Shown: positions 1 to 6,026, counted from the first letter of the stretch. The stretch is DNA of 6,644 nt from Deltaproteobacteria bacterium (GCA_022545745.1 JACZQL010000072.1:1-6644); one strand, 5' to 3'. Notes: a model not told the origin generated them from the letters alone. A program made the numbers and translations.

Positions 1-230
1 GAGGTACTCGAACCATGAGGTTCTCGAAGGGTCGGCAAATCACCATGAGTGTAGTTACGAACCTAGGGGCGATACGCGTGCAATTCGTGTAACATCAGTC
101 CAGAATCGCATATGCCTTGATTATTTTTGTCGGATCGGGGTCAGATGAAGTTGTTGGGTTCCGAGGGTGTGCTACCACGAGGCCGCCATACATTGGTGAG
201 TATAATCATTGGTAAGGTGCTACCAGGCCA
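1..230. other. left-edge region without a supportable gene
   Basis: I see no gene here. Frame 2 is open from the edge to a stop at 146-148, but the residues resemble nothing I recognise and there is no start inside the window. Two short direct repeats are visible. GAGGTACTCGAA (1-12) recurs as GAGGTTCTCGAA (17-28), with 11 of 12 bases matching and a 16-bp offset. GTGCTACCA occurs at 169-177 and again at 217-225; the second copy is part of a small TGGTA/TACCA inverted repeat (210-225) just past the stop of the minus-strand cupin gene. CATTGGTGAG (191-200) also recurs as CATTGGTAAG (207-216). No T-rich tract follows the small hairpin in the minus direction, so I do not call a terminator. Confidence 0.5.
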
Positions 231-731
231 TCATATAGCCTGATACGCTAGGCGGCGGACCCTATCCATATTTTTCCCCTCGATACGTATGAGTTTCGTG
301 GCGGCCTCGCGCCTCGGCGAGTGAAGGTCGCCCTCGTTATACAAGTGCACCATGCCCGGTTTGAGCAGGTATGTCCTGGCTTTGCGCACCTTGCCGGATT
401 TATCCTCCGTTGCCGGCTCGACGAGCTCCCAGTCGGTCATCTCAGTCTCACCCTCCGCCTGCCCGTAAATAGCCCAAGCGGGGCCATGGTCGTGGGGGTT
501 GCTGCCCTTTGCCCCCCTGTTGTGGTGGGCCAGGATACAGAAACCCAGGTCCGGATCTTCATAGATAACCTTGCGGTTGGGCGTGTCTTCACCGACGTAT
601 TTGGCAATAAACTCCTGGTCCTTCAGCACGTCTTCCAACAGTGCGCACACCTTCTTCCGTCCCTCCGGTCCCGGCTCGGTTTTAAGGATACGATGACACT
701 CTCCGGCGAACTGTTCCAGCGTGTAGGCCAT
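231..731 (-). CDS. small cupin-fold metal-binding protein (cysteine-dioxygenase-like fold, COG5553-type)
   Basis: This is a 166-residue soluble protein with no signal peptide or membrane segment. Residues about 55-150 read as a single cupin (double-stranded beta-helix) domain. The first metal motif is PHDHG, giving His80 and His82. The second half has GMVHLYNEGDLHSP, giving His129 and His137. The acidic ligand expected a few residues after the HxH pair in ordinary cupins is not there; those positions are Trp86 and Ala87. A three-histidine iron site like that of thiol dioxygenases is therefore plausible, but this is inference. The sequence around WAIYGQAEGETEM resembles the family once called predicted metal-dependent enzymes of the double-stranded beta-helix superfamily. 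The start is supported by an AGGAGG ribosome binding site 7 bases upstream. It is transcribed away from the rest of the window and has no operon partner here. The substrate is unknown. Confidence 0.8.
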   Translation of the reverse strand: MAYTLEQFAGECHRILKTEPGPEGRKKVCALLEDVLKDQEFIAKYVGEDTPNRKVIYEDPDLGFCILAHHNRGAKGSNPHDHGPAWAIYGQAEGETEMTDWELVEPATEDKSGKVRKARTYLLKPGMVHLYNEGDLHSPRREAATKLIRIEGKNMDRVRRLAYQAI

Positions 732-738
732 AACTGAA

Positions 739-744
739 CCTCCT
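739..744 (-). promoter_or_regulatory. ribosome binding site of the cupin gene
   Basis: Read on the minus strand this is AGGAGG, 7 bases before the ATG at 731-729. It fixes the start of the cupin gene. Farther upstream, the minus strand has TTTACT and CATAAT 15 bases apart (about 762-788), a weak promoter candidate that I do not annotate separately. Confidence 0.75.
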
Positions 745-1085
745 GCAAATGGTAGCCATTAATTATGCTATCCCACAGGAATAGTAAAGGGCAAAAAATA
801 CTTCGGCGCGTCCCTCAAACCTGGGGCATTCGCGGATTGACCGGGGGGTTCAGCGCGATATTTGCCATTTGCAAGGACTCGCAGGGTGGTCGCAAAAGAC
901 ACCCTCCCACAATTTTCCCTATGGGTTTATACCTATTGAACTTTCCAAAAAAACGATACGATTCCGCCTACGGTGCCGGGCTAACCTCACAGAATCCCTA
1001 ACTTCGTTATCCACCAATTCCTACCGTTTTTGGGCCGAGCCCAAGAATTGTTTACGAAAGGCATAGAGTGAGCTAAGGTAGCGTG

Positions 1086-1113
1086 AAATCTGATGCGAGT
1101 TACGCAAATCTGA
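1086..1113 (+). repeat. paired AAATCTGA direct repeat upstream of the fusion gene
   Basis: AAATCTGA occurs at 1086-1093 and 1106-1113, a 20-bp offset (about two helical turns), ending 6 bases before the start codon at 1120. The flanks GCGT (1081-1084) and ACGC (1102-1105) add weak symmetry. This spacing is typical of paired protein-binding sites. It also occupies the place where a ribosome binding site would be expected, and none is visible. The regulatory role is inference, and an 8-bp repeat can arise by chance. Confidence 0.3.
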
Positions 1114-1119
1114 CACCAT

Positions 1120-2382
1120 ATGAAGTCGGAACGAAATCAGGGGAAAATTTCCACATACACCGGTTGGACTAGAGCGGCGCGTCGCATCCTTCTTACGGCC
1201 ATTGGGTTTGCGGTGATTTCGCAGCTAATCGTTCTTCTGCTCCCCCTCGGCGTTATCGCGCAGGAAGGTCCAACGGTCCTCAGGGGCGGGTGGTATCCGT
1301 GGGACCCGTACCAGTACCTCGTGGTGAAACAAGATGTCGAACGGCTCACCGGCCTGGACGTCAAATTGGTTCGGGCTGTTTTCGCTCAGATGGGTTATGG
1401 GGTGAGCTACGACGAGGTCAGCTGGAGGCAGCACCAGCTCGACGTCAAAAACGGCGCACGGGACATCGCGGCCGGCGCCTTCAAAAACCCCGAGCGCGCG
1501 GACTACGCCTACTTTTCGGCGCCGTACCGTAAAGAGGCTGATGTCCTGTACGTTCGCAAAGGAGAAGCGTTACGCTATGGATTTAAAAACATCGACGAGC
1601 TTTTTACCCGCTTCCGGGAACAAGACTTCCGCTTGGGCGTGATCAACGGCTATTACTACGGACCGGATGTGATGCGGTTCATCAACGATCCCGCCAATGC
1701 ATCACGCGTCGTCGGGGTGCCTGACGACGTCGCCAATTTCGAAAACCTTTTGCATCATAAGATCGACGGCTTTATCGCGGACCGTCTGGTCGGGTCGACG
1801 CTGGCCTGGAGAAATGGCTGGCAGCTGGCAGTCGAAGTGGTGTCGCCGCCGGTGTTCTCGGAGAACATTCACGTGATGTTCAGCAAGAAAACGACGACGC
1901 CGGAACTGGTAGAGGCCTTCAACCGCAGTCTCGACCGGCTCAAGCGGAGTGGTCAATACGGTCTCATTATCCGGGAATATCTCTTTCCCGCTTTGCTGGG
2001 GGCCACCGTCGGCCAGCGGTGGTTTTTCACCATCGACATCCTCGGCACGATCGCCTTCGCTATTTCTGGGATTCTATTGGCGCGCCAGGGAGGCTACAGC
2101 CTGTTCGGCGCTTTTGTCCTGGCCTCACTCCCCGCCCTGGGCGGCGGCATCATACGCGACGTCATTCGCGCCGACGCCAACAATCCATTTCTGAAGGGCA
2201 CCTTCTACGCGGAAGTGGCGCTGATCTGGGGCCTGACGCTGTCGCTGTTCCTTACCTGGTACGCCAATCTCCTCGACTACAAGCCCGCTGAAATATCCCT
2301 TGCGGTGATCGCGACGCTCATGGGGGTTTTGCTGACCCGCATGACGGTTTTTTATTTTAAGGTCAAGAGCCCCATGTACTAG
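1120..2382 (+). CDS. secreted family-3 solute-binding domain fused to a single TRIC/UPF0126 membrane repeat
   Basis: The protein has 420 residues. Residues 1-47 look like a signal peptide: an arginine-rich start (RAARR, 18-22), a hydrophobic core (23-46), and possible cleavage near VIA/QE. Residues about 53-290 form a family-3 periplasmic solute-binding domain (amino-acid/polar-solute type). Hallmarks are WYPWDPYQYL at the beginning, NPERADYAYFSAPY (123-136), the crossover LYVRKGEA (143-150) and LGVINGYYYG (172-181). Residues about 302-382 match one UPF0126/TRIC repeat of three helices, with the GGG kink (341-343) followed by IIRD (344-347). A fourth helix spans about 390-412. Known TRIC proteins carry two such repeats plus a seventh helix, so this is half a channel and would have to oligomerise. 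In known TRIC topology the N-terminus is extracytoplasmic, which suits a periplasmic sensor domain. A ligand-gated ion or solute pathway is inference. It could be a receptor that only uses the helices as an anchor. No clear ribosome binding site precedes the ATG. Confidence 0.8.
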   Translation: MKSERNQGKISTYTGWTRAARRILLTAIGFAVISQLIVLLLPLGVIAQEGPTVLRGGWYPWDPYQYLVVKQDVERLTGLDVKLVRAVFAQMGYGVSYDEVSWRQHQLDVKNGARDIAAGAFKNPERADYAYFSAPYRKEADVLYVRKGEALRYGFKNIDELFTRFREQDFRLGVINGYYYGPDVMRFINDPANASRVVGVPDDVANFENLLHHKIDGFIADRLVGSTLAWRNGWQLAVEVVSPPVFSENIHVMFSKKTTTPELVEAFNRSLDRLKRSGQYGLIIREYLFPALLGATVGQRWFFTIDILGTIAFAISGILLARQGGYSLFGAFVLASLPALGGGIIRDVIRADANNPFLKGTFYAEVALIWGLTLSLFLTWYANLLDYKPAEISLAVIATLMGVLLTRMTVFYFKVKSPMY

Positions 2383-2389
2383 CAGCTGA

Positions 2390-2418
2390 TTGAGAAACAC
2401 TGCATCACGCTATAGAAT
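2390..2418 (+). promoter_or_regulatory. putative sigma70 promoter for the PPOX-class gene
   Basis: TTGAGA (2390-2395) and TAGAAT (2413-2418) are separated by 17 bases, the ideal spacing. They lie just after the stop of the fusion gene (2380-2382) and 45 bases before the next start. This suggests that the PPOX-class gene can be transcribed on its own. No terminator is visible between the two genes, so read-through from upstream is also possible. This rests on consensus matching only. Confidence 0.42.
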
Positions 2419-2462
2419 CAGCCTGGTCGGAGTTTGCCACCACGGTATAGGGGAGACCAGAA

Positions 2463-2861
2463 ATGATCATGGAGCCTGAACAGGAACAGTTTCTTCACAA
2501 GCATCGCTTCGGCGTGCTGACCACCATCAAGAAAAGCGGCGCTCCCCAAGCGACACCGGTCTACTACCTCTACGAGAATGGGAAGATCCTCATCTCGGCA
2601 AACAAGTGGAAACTCAAAACCCGCAACATCCAGCGCGACCCCAGAGTCACCCTGTGCGCCCTGGACGAAGGACCTACGAACCGCCACCTTCAGGTTTCGG
2701 GACGGGCCATCGTCACCGAGGAGAATTTGGTGGAAACCAGCACCCGTATCTTTCGTCGCTTCCGCTCAGAGATCCCAGAGGACTTCCCTGAGTGGCTCAA
2801 GGAGCAACAGCGCATCATCCTGGTGCTCACCCCGGAACAGGTGGCTCCACGCCCTCGGTAG
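2463..2861 (+). CDS. PPOX-class split-barrel flavin/F420-binding protein
   Basis: This 132-residue protein is of the pyridoxamine-phosphate-oxidase-like fold, the size usual for single-domain PPOX-class members. Residues 16-65 carry the family pattern: FGVLTTIKKSGAPQATPVYY, then the strand KILISANKWK and LKTRNIQRDPRVTLC. The middle HLQVSGRAIV (75-84) is the next barrel strand, and a helical stretch (about 86-115) precedes the last strand (ILVLTPEQV). Lys48, Lys50 and Arg54 fall where family members contact cofactor phosphate. The family binds FMN or F420 and includes oxidoreductases, reductases of quinone-like or heterocyclic substrates, and proteins of unknown role. This copy resembles those annotated as probable F420-dependent enzymes, but the cofactor cannot be decided here. 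GGGGAGA (2450-2456) sits 6 bases before the first ATG, favouring it over the in-frame ATG at 2469. There is no signal peptide, so it is cytoplasmic. Confidence 0.82.
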   Translation: MIMEPEQEQFLHKHRFGVLTTIKKSGAPQATPVYYLYENGKILISANKWKLKTRNIQRDPRVTLCALDEGPTNRHLQVSGRAIVTEENLVETSTRIFRRFRSEIPEDFPEWLKEQQRIILVLTPEQVAPRPR

Positions 2862-2899
2862 CCATAAAATAAATCCGTCCCCTTCCCTCATCGGATGGC

Positions 2900-2929
2900 T
2901 TGACAGGAAGGTCGTCTGGGCGTTATATT
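2900..2929 (+). promoter_or_regulatory. strong sigma70-type promoter of the ATPase gene
   Basis: A perfect TTGACA (2900-2905) is followed after 18 bases by TATATT (2924-2929), a five-of-six match to TATAAT. Transcription would begin near 2936, leaving about 50 bases of leader before the ATG at 2989. The -10 box overlaps the first of three ATTATGCAT-type repeats, so a protein bound there would compete with RNA polymerase. This is the best promoter match in the window. Confidence 0.65.
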
Positions 2930-2965
2930 ATGCATGTTTGCATTATGCATAAATACATAATGCAT
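2927..2965 (+). repeat. three 9-bp iterons at a 15-bp period, probable operator
   Basis: ATTATGCAT at 2927-2935 is repeated exactly at 2942-2950, and again with one change (ATAATGCAT) at 2957-2965. The period is 15 bases each time. Each copy contains the palindrome ATGCAT. An overlapping perfect inverted repeat, TGCATTATG (2939-2947) and CATAATGCA (2956-2964), encloses 8 bases. The array runs from the promoter's -10 box into the leader, ending 13 bases before the ribosome binding site. This placement is what a repressor or autoregulator site would need. The inverted repeat could also form an RNA hairpin in the leader. What binds is unknown. The ATPase itself has a winged-helix-like tail and is one candidate. 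Confidence 0.6.
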
Positions 2966-2978
2966 TTCCGTTGCGCCC

Positions 2979-2983
2979 GGAGG
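2979..2983 (+). promoter_or_regulatory. ribosome binding site that fixes the ATPase start
   Basis: GGAGG lies 5 bases before the ATG at 2989. The open frame extends upstream to a TTG at 2971, but starting there would put this ribosome binding site inside the coding region and would add six residues (MRPEAS) ahead of the conserved start of the family. The ATG at 2989 is preferred. Confidence 0.8.
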
Positions 2984-2988
2984 CTTCC

Positions 2989-4125
2989 ATGCAAAACCCG
3001 TTCAAGTTTGGTTCCGTGGTGACGGGTAGTGATTTTGCCGATCGTCGTCGAGAACGGGCTGAGTTGGCAAAAGAACTCACCGATGGACAGCACCTGTTCC
3101 TGCTCTCACCTCGCAGGTTCGGGAAAACTTCCCTGATCTTGACGGTGTTCGATTCTCTGCATTCTCAGGGCATGATGGTCGCCTACCTGGACACCTTCCG
3201 GACCACCACGCCGGTGCAGCTGCTCGAACTGATGGCTCAGACCCTCCTTAGGGCGGCGGAGTCCCGACCCGAACGGTTGCTGCGTCTCGCTATGAATCTT
3301 CTCGGGCAACTTCGCCCGCAGGTCGGCACGGACTCCGAGGGTAACCCGACCCTCTCTTTCGACGTTGGCACTTCGCCTCGTAGCATCCTGGCCCTTCAGG
3401 AGGAAGTACTGACCCTGCCGGAACGGATGGCCGCACAGCGCAAGAGACAGTTGGTACTTTGCATCGACGAGTTCCAAGAGATCCAGCGTTTCCCCGGTGG
3501 TGGACTGGAAAAGGCCATGCGGTCCCATTTTCAGCAGCACCACCGTGTGAGTTACCTCTTTGCCGGTTCCAAGGAGAGTGCCTTGAGGGAGATGGCCACC
3601 CGCGAACGCAGTCCCTTTTACAAATTTGGTCGGATCTTTTCACTGGGTCCCATCCCGCAGGACGAATTTGTGCCGTTCCTGGAAACCCACTTTAAACGTG
3701 GTCGTTTGAGTGCCACAAGCGAGGTATTGGAGGCGATTCTGGCTGCGGCAGATGATGTCCCCTACAATGTACAGCGGCTGTGCCACCAAATATGGGCTGA
3801 CCGTGCCGGCCATTCCAAGCGGATCACAGAGAAAGACATTGGAGACGGCCTCGCAACCATATTGGATCAGGACAATGCGTACTTCAGTGCCCTCTGGGAT
3901 GGGCTTTCCCTACACCAGCGACAGGTTCTACAAGCTATCACCAGAGTGGGTGGCCGGAATGTGTTTGCGAGCGAATTTCTCACGGCACACCGGCTGGGCT
4001 CCCACTCCTCGGTGCAGACATCGCTACGGAAAATGCTCAAAGAGCAGATTGTGTTTAGGATTGACGCCGAGTACCGAATTGCTGATGCTTTTTTCCGCGA
4101 GTGGATTGGAAACCGTCTCCCCTAA
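2989..4125 (+). CDS. archaeal-type (ATPase_2, STAND-like) P-loop ATPase with C-terminal winged helix
   Basis: This is a 378-residue cytoplasmic protein. It begins with the family's NPFKFG and D/RRRE segment (about 3-22). The P-loop is SPRRFGKTS (40-48), the form usual in this family, where Ser replaces the first Gly of Walker A. Walker B is LVLCIDEF (155-162), with Asp160 and Glu161. A sensor-1-like strand FAGSKES (191-197) and the helical lid motif RSPFYKFGRIFSLGPI (207-222) follow. Residues about 240-295 form a helical domain. Residues about 305-378 look like a winged helix-turn-helix ending in YRIADAFFREWI. The architecture fits the archaeal ATPase/COG1672 group. Members are found across archaea and bacteria, often in mobile or defence-like settings, with poorly defined roles. 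The strong promoter overlapped by three iterons suggests tight, possibly self-directed control. It stands alone, with no toxin, nuclease or transposase beside it. A regulatory or defence role is inference. Confidence 0.82.
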   Translation: MQNPFKFGSVVTGSDFADRRRERAELAKELTDGQHLFLLSPRRFGKTSLILTVFDSLHSQGMMVAYLDTFRTTTPVQLLELMAQTLLRAAESRPERLLRLAMNLLGQLRPQVGTDSEGNPTLSFDVGTSPRSILALQEEVLTLPERMAAQRKRQLVLCIDEFQEIQRFPGGGLEKAMRSHFQQHHRVSYLFAGSKESALREMATRERSPFYKFGRIFSLGPIPQDEFVPFLETHFKRGRLSATSEVLEAILAAADDVPYNVQRLCHQIWADRAGHSKRITEKDIGDGLATILDQDNAYFSALWDGLSLHQRQVLQAITRVGGRNVFASEFLTAHRLGSHSSVQTSLRKMLKEQIVFRIDAEYRIADAFFREWIGNRLP

Positions 4126-4350
4126 GCTTTGGCCTCCTTGGAAAATAAGCCAAATGTGACGGGCATCGACAATCAGAAGAACCAAACTTTGGGATCAGGT
4201 TCCCTGCCCCTGGCAAGGCGAGGACCCTCCGATGGCATTCGCACTCTCGACTTTTGGGTCGAATGTTCACCCAGATCTCTGCTATCCTGGCAACTTGAGT
4301 CAGCCAATCAATGTGCCAGTGTCGAGTCTTCTCTTTTCTGAGAGTGATCC

Positions 4351-4470
4351 AAACTTCGCGACCTTCGTGCTCTTCGTGGTGACCCGTTCGACAGGGCTCA
4401 GGGTCATCCTGAGGAGGCTCGAAGGATGACAAACTGTTTGACCATGAAGGACGCGAAGTACACGAAGGAA
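4351..4470. repeat. 120-bp composite intergenic repeat with 9-bp-unit inverted arms
   Basis: The left arm (4351-4380) ends in three 9-base units: CTTCGCGAC, CTTCGTGCT, CTTCGTGGT. The right arm (4441-4470) carries the complementary series ACCATGAAG, GACGCGAAG, TACACGAAG. The two 30-base arms match as an inverted repeat at 20 of 30 positions. Between them lies a 60-base centre with a hairpin. CACGAAG/CTTCGTG repeats of this type are familiar to me from intergenic regions of several environmental bacteria, where they are dispersed in many copies. That is recollection, not a search. There is no transposase, so if mobile it would be a non-autonomous (MITE-like) element. Confidence 0.6.
4403..4430. 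repeat. compact hairpin at the centre of the composite repeat
   Basis: GTCATCCT (4403-4410) and AGGATGAC (4423-4430) are perfect inverted copies. The inner GAG (4411-4413) and CTC (4418-4420) extend the stem after a two-base bulge (GA, 4421-4422), leaving a four-base loop. The preceding GTTCGACAGGGCTCAGG (4386-4402) is of the kind that accompanies such hairpins in dispersed bacterial repeats. There is no T-run after it on either strand, so it is not a standard terminator. Confidence 0.6.
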
Positions 4471-4518
4471 GAGATACAAAGAACACCAACGGAGAGAGAA
4501 TTAAAATTTCTTGCCTCA

Positions 4519-4542
4519 AGTGTTGAGACCAACCCCAACACT
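4519..4542 (+). promoter_or_regulatory. 7-bp inverted repeat, possible operator of the molybdenum hydroxylase operon
   Basis: AGTGTTG (4519-4525) and CAACACT (4536-4542) are perfect inverted copies separated by 10 bases. They lie 60-83 bases before the start of the iron-sulfur subunit and overlap the only promoter-like pair seen there (TTGAGA at 4523). A further AGTGTGAC follows at 4552-4559. A 7-10-7 dyad is a common shape for a dimeric regulator's site. The regulator is unknown and no regulator gene is in the window. Confidence 0.4.
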
Positions 4543-4601
4543 GTGTCATAAAGTGTGACTGGAGTTGAATGCAATGAAATACGTTTGGAGGAAAGCTCAA
4601 C

Positions 4602-5108
4602 ATGGCTGCTGAGGCGCAGGGTGGTGCAATTCCCATAACGCTCACCGTCAACGGCACAAGGCATCAATCCGAGGTGGAACCGAGGCTACTCCTTGTCCAC
4701 TATCTTCGCGATACTCTGGGGCTAACAGGAACCCACGTAGGGTGCGATACGAGCCAATGTGGGGCCTGCACGGTCCATTTGAATGGGCGGGCTGTCAAAT
4801 CCTGTACGGTTCTTGCCGTCCAGGCCAACGGGGCGGAGGTGGCCACCATCGAAGGCCTCGGGGGTCAGGGTGCGCTGCACCCGATGCAGGAGGGTTTTCA
4901 CGAAAAACACGGGTTGCAGTGCGGGTACTGCACACCGGGCATCATCATGACTGCATTGGATTTGTTAAAGAACAATCCGAACCCAACGGAGGTCGAGATC
5001 AAACACGCCCTTGAAGGCAACATCTGCCGCTGCACGGGCTACGTCAACATTATTGAGGCGATAAAATGGGCGGCAGAACGGATGAGAGGTCATCATGTTT
5101 CCAGCTAG
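4602..5108 (+). CDS. molybdenum hydroxylase small subunit with two 2Fe-2S clusters (CoxS/XDH-like)
   Basis: This 168-residue protein passes electrons from the molybdenum site to FAD. The N-terminal plant-type ferredoxin domain has Cys48, Cys53 and Cys56 ([10 protein letters not shown]) plus Cys68 (SCTV). The C-terminal helical 2Fe-2S domain has Cys107 and Cys110 (QCGYC) and Cys142 and Cys144 (ICRCTGY). All eight ligands are present and the length is normal for the family. GGAGG (4587-4591) lies 10 bases before the ATG. Its last 14 bases overlap the start of the FAD subunit, so the two are probably translationally coupled. The protein is cytoplasmic; about eight extra residues precede the conserved ITLTVNG start. 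The name CoxS is often given to such genes, but the substrate of the complex is not determined by this subunit. Confidence 0.93.
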   Translation: MAAEAQGGAIPITLTVNGTRHQSEVEPRLLLVHYLRDTLGLTGTHVGCDTSQCGACTVHLNGRAVKSCTVLAVQANGAEVATIEGLGGQGALHPMQEGFHEKHGLQCGYCTPGIIMTALDLLKNNPNPTEVEIKHALEGNICRCTGYVNIIEAIKWAAERMRGHHVSS

Positions 5109-5973
5109 TTTCGGATACGTCGCGGCCCATTCTCTAGAGGAGGCCCTCGAGCTACTCACCCGGTACGGCGATGATGCCAAGCTACTGGCGGGTGGACATA
5201 GTCTGATCCCAACAATGAAGCTCAGGTTGGCAGCGCCCCGTACCCTGATTGATCTTGGCCAGGTACCGGGTCTCAGGGGCGTACGGGAGGATGGGGGTAA
5301 CCTGGTGATAGGGGCACTGACGGTGCACGCAGACGTTGCCTCATCCGAGGCCGTACGCCGGCATATACCTGGATTGGCCACCGCGGCCTCGGGCATCGGG
5401 GACTGGCAAGTGCGCAATCGGGGGACCATCGGCGGCAGCGTTGCCCATGCTGATCCAGCTGCGGACTTTCCCGTCATCCTTACCGCGCTGAACGCAACGT
5501 TCGTTCTGGTCTCTCCATCCGGCAAACGAAACGTCGCTGTTGACGATTTCTTCATCGATTTTTACACCACGGCCCTGACCTCTAACGAGGTCCTCACAGA
5601 GATTGTCATCCCACTACCCCCTTCCGGAACCGGGACAGCCTACGCGAAGCTGGAAAACCCCGCTTCAAGGTACGTCGTCGTAAGCGCGGGCGCCCTGATC
5701 ACCCGGCGCTCATCGGGGCAATGCGAATCCGCAAGGATCGCCATCGGTGGGTTAGGCAGTGGACCGGTGCGCGCAACAGCTACGGAAACGGCCCTTCAGG
5801 GGCAAACCCTCACACCGGAAGTTATCGCTGCTGCTGCATCCAAGGCAGCTGAAGGCGAGAATCCGGACGGGGACATCTACGCAAGCGCGGACTACAAGCG
5901 ACAAATGGCTACCGTTTACGCGCGACGTGCCATGGAGGAAGCCGCGGGACGCATTGGCGGTACAGACCGGTGA
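5095..5973 (+). CDS. molybdenum hydroxylase medium subunit, FAD-binding (CoxM/XDH-like)
   Basis: The protein has 292 residues, a full-length size for the family. It holds FAD and hands electrons to the final acceptor. The two flavin motifs are intact: AGGHSLIP (32-39) with MKLRL after it, and TIGGS (111-115) followed by HADPAAD (118-124). Residues about 1-175 form the FAD-binding domain. The rest, from [16 protein letters not shown] (185-200) onwards, is the C-terminal domain of CO dehydrogenase flavoproteins. The start ATG lies inside the end of the small-subunit gene (14-base overlap), with AGAGGT just upstream. HADPAAD is the form usual in CoxM-like proteins rather than in classical xanthine dehydrogenases, but these classes overlap. 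Its TGA stop is in the same frame as the large-subunit gene that follows. Confidence 0.92.
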   Translation: MFPASFGYVAAHSLEEALELLTRYGDDAKLLAGGHSLIPTMKLRLAAPRTLIDLGQVPGLRGVREDGGNLVIGALTVHADVASSEAVRRHIPGLATAASGIGDWQVRNRGTIGGSVAHADPAADFPVILTALNATFVLVSPSGKRNVAVDDFFIDFYTTALTSNEVLTEIVIPLPPSGTGTAYAKLENPASRYVVVSAGALITRRSSGQCESARIAIGGLGSGPVRATATETALQGQTLTPEVIAAAASKAAEGENPDGDIYASADYKRQMATVYARRAMEEAAGRIGGTDR

Positions 5974-6026
5974 ACACTACCTTCTCCTCCGTGCTCGTGC
6001 TCGCGAGTCCTGCTCGTATTGTTCAC
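5970..6026 (+). repeat. 7-bp inverted repeat in the medium/large subunit gap
   Basis: GTGAACA (5970-5976, overlapping the stop of the medium subunit) and TGTTCAC (6020-6026) are perfect inverted copies around 43 bases. That interval includes GTGCTC twice in tandem (5991-6002) and the palindrome CTCGCGAG (6000-6007). It could form a long-looped RNA structure in the 114-base gap inside the operon. There is no T-run, so it is not an intrinsic terminator. Whether it affects expression is unknown. Confidence 0.3.

Larger units (their letters stand above)
732..1119. other. non-coding gap between divergent genes
   Basis: This gap separates the minus-strand cupin gene from the plus-strand solute-binding fusion gene, so both promoters should lie here. 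The short open frames present look like chance: no ribosome binding sites and low-complexity translations. Visible items are an AT-rich patch around 757-770 close to the cupin start, a small TGGGC-CGA-GCCCA hairpin at 1031-1043, and an AAATCTGA direct repeat at 1086-1113. A TTGAAC (936-941) and a TACGAT (957-962) are spaced only 15 bases apart, so they make a poor promoter. I see no RNA gene. Confidence 0.5.
4126..4601. other. 476-bp intergenic region rich in repeats
   Basis: No gene is supported here. A minus-strand open frame of 200 codons (4657-4055) crosses the region, but it runs across the tails of both neighbouring genes and the repeats, and its translation resembles nothing. The left part (4126-4350) shows only a weak TTTGGC/GCCAAA pair (4128-4154) after the ATPase stop, with no T-run, so it is not a convincing terminator. 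The middle (4351-4470) is a composite repeat. The right part should hold the promoter of the molybdenum hydroxylase operon. TTGAGA (4523-4528) and CATAAA (4547-4552), 18 bases apart, are the best but weak candidate. Confidence 0.55.

Noticed and set aside
2..148. Open frame entering from the left edge
   Set aside because: It has 48 sense codons with no recognisable motif and no start in the window. A stretch of this length can be open by chance.
321..737. 138-codon plus-strand frame opposite the cupin gene
   Set aside because: The cupin frame on the minus strand has a good ribosome binding site and motif pattern; this is its shadow.
765..1001. 78-codon plus-strand frame in the gap
   Set aside because: No ribosome binding site, no family resemblance, low-complexity translation.
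1031..1043. TGGGC-CGA-GCCCA hairpin as a terminator
   Set aside because: The stem is only five to six base pairs and no T-run follows on either strand.
2423..2460. CTGGTC/GACCAG pair masking the ribosome binding site of the PPOX-class gene
   Set aside because: Six-base arms around 26 bases give little stability; not convincing as a translational switch.
2971..2988. TTG start for the ATPase
   Set aside because: The GGAGG ribosome binding site lies downstream of it, 5 bases from the ATG at 2989, which also matches the family's usual start.
4128..4154. TTTGGC/GCCAAA pair after the ATPase stop as a terminator
   Set aside because: Six-base arms with a 15-base loop and no T-run; weak and probably chance.
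4055..4657. 200-codon minus-strand open frame
   Set aside because: It overlaps the ends of the ATPase and small-subunit genes, runs through the composite repeat (giving a repetitive HHEEHEG stretch), has no ribosome binding site and resembles no protein.
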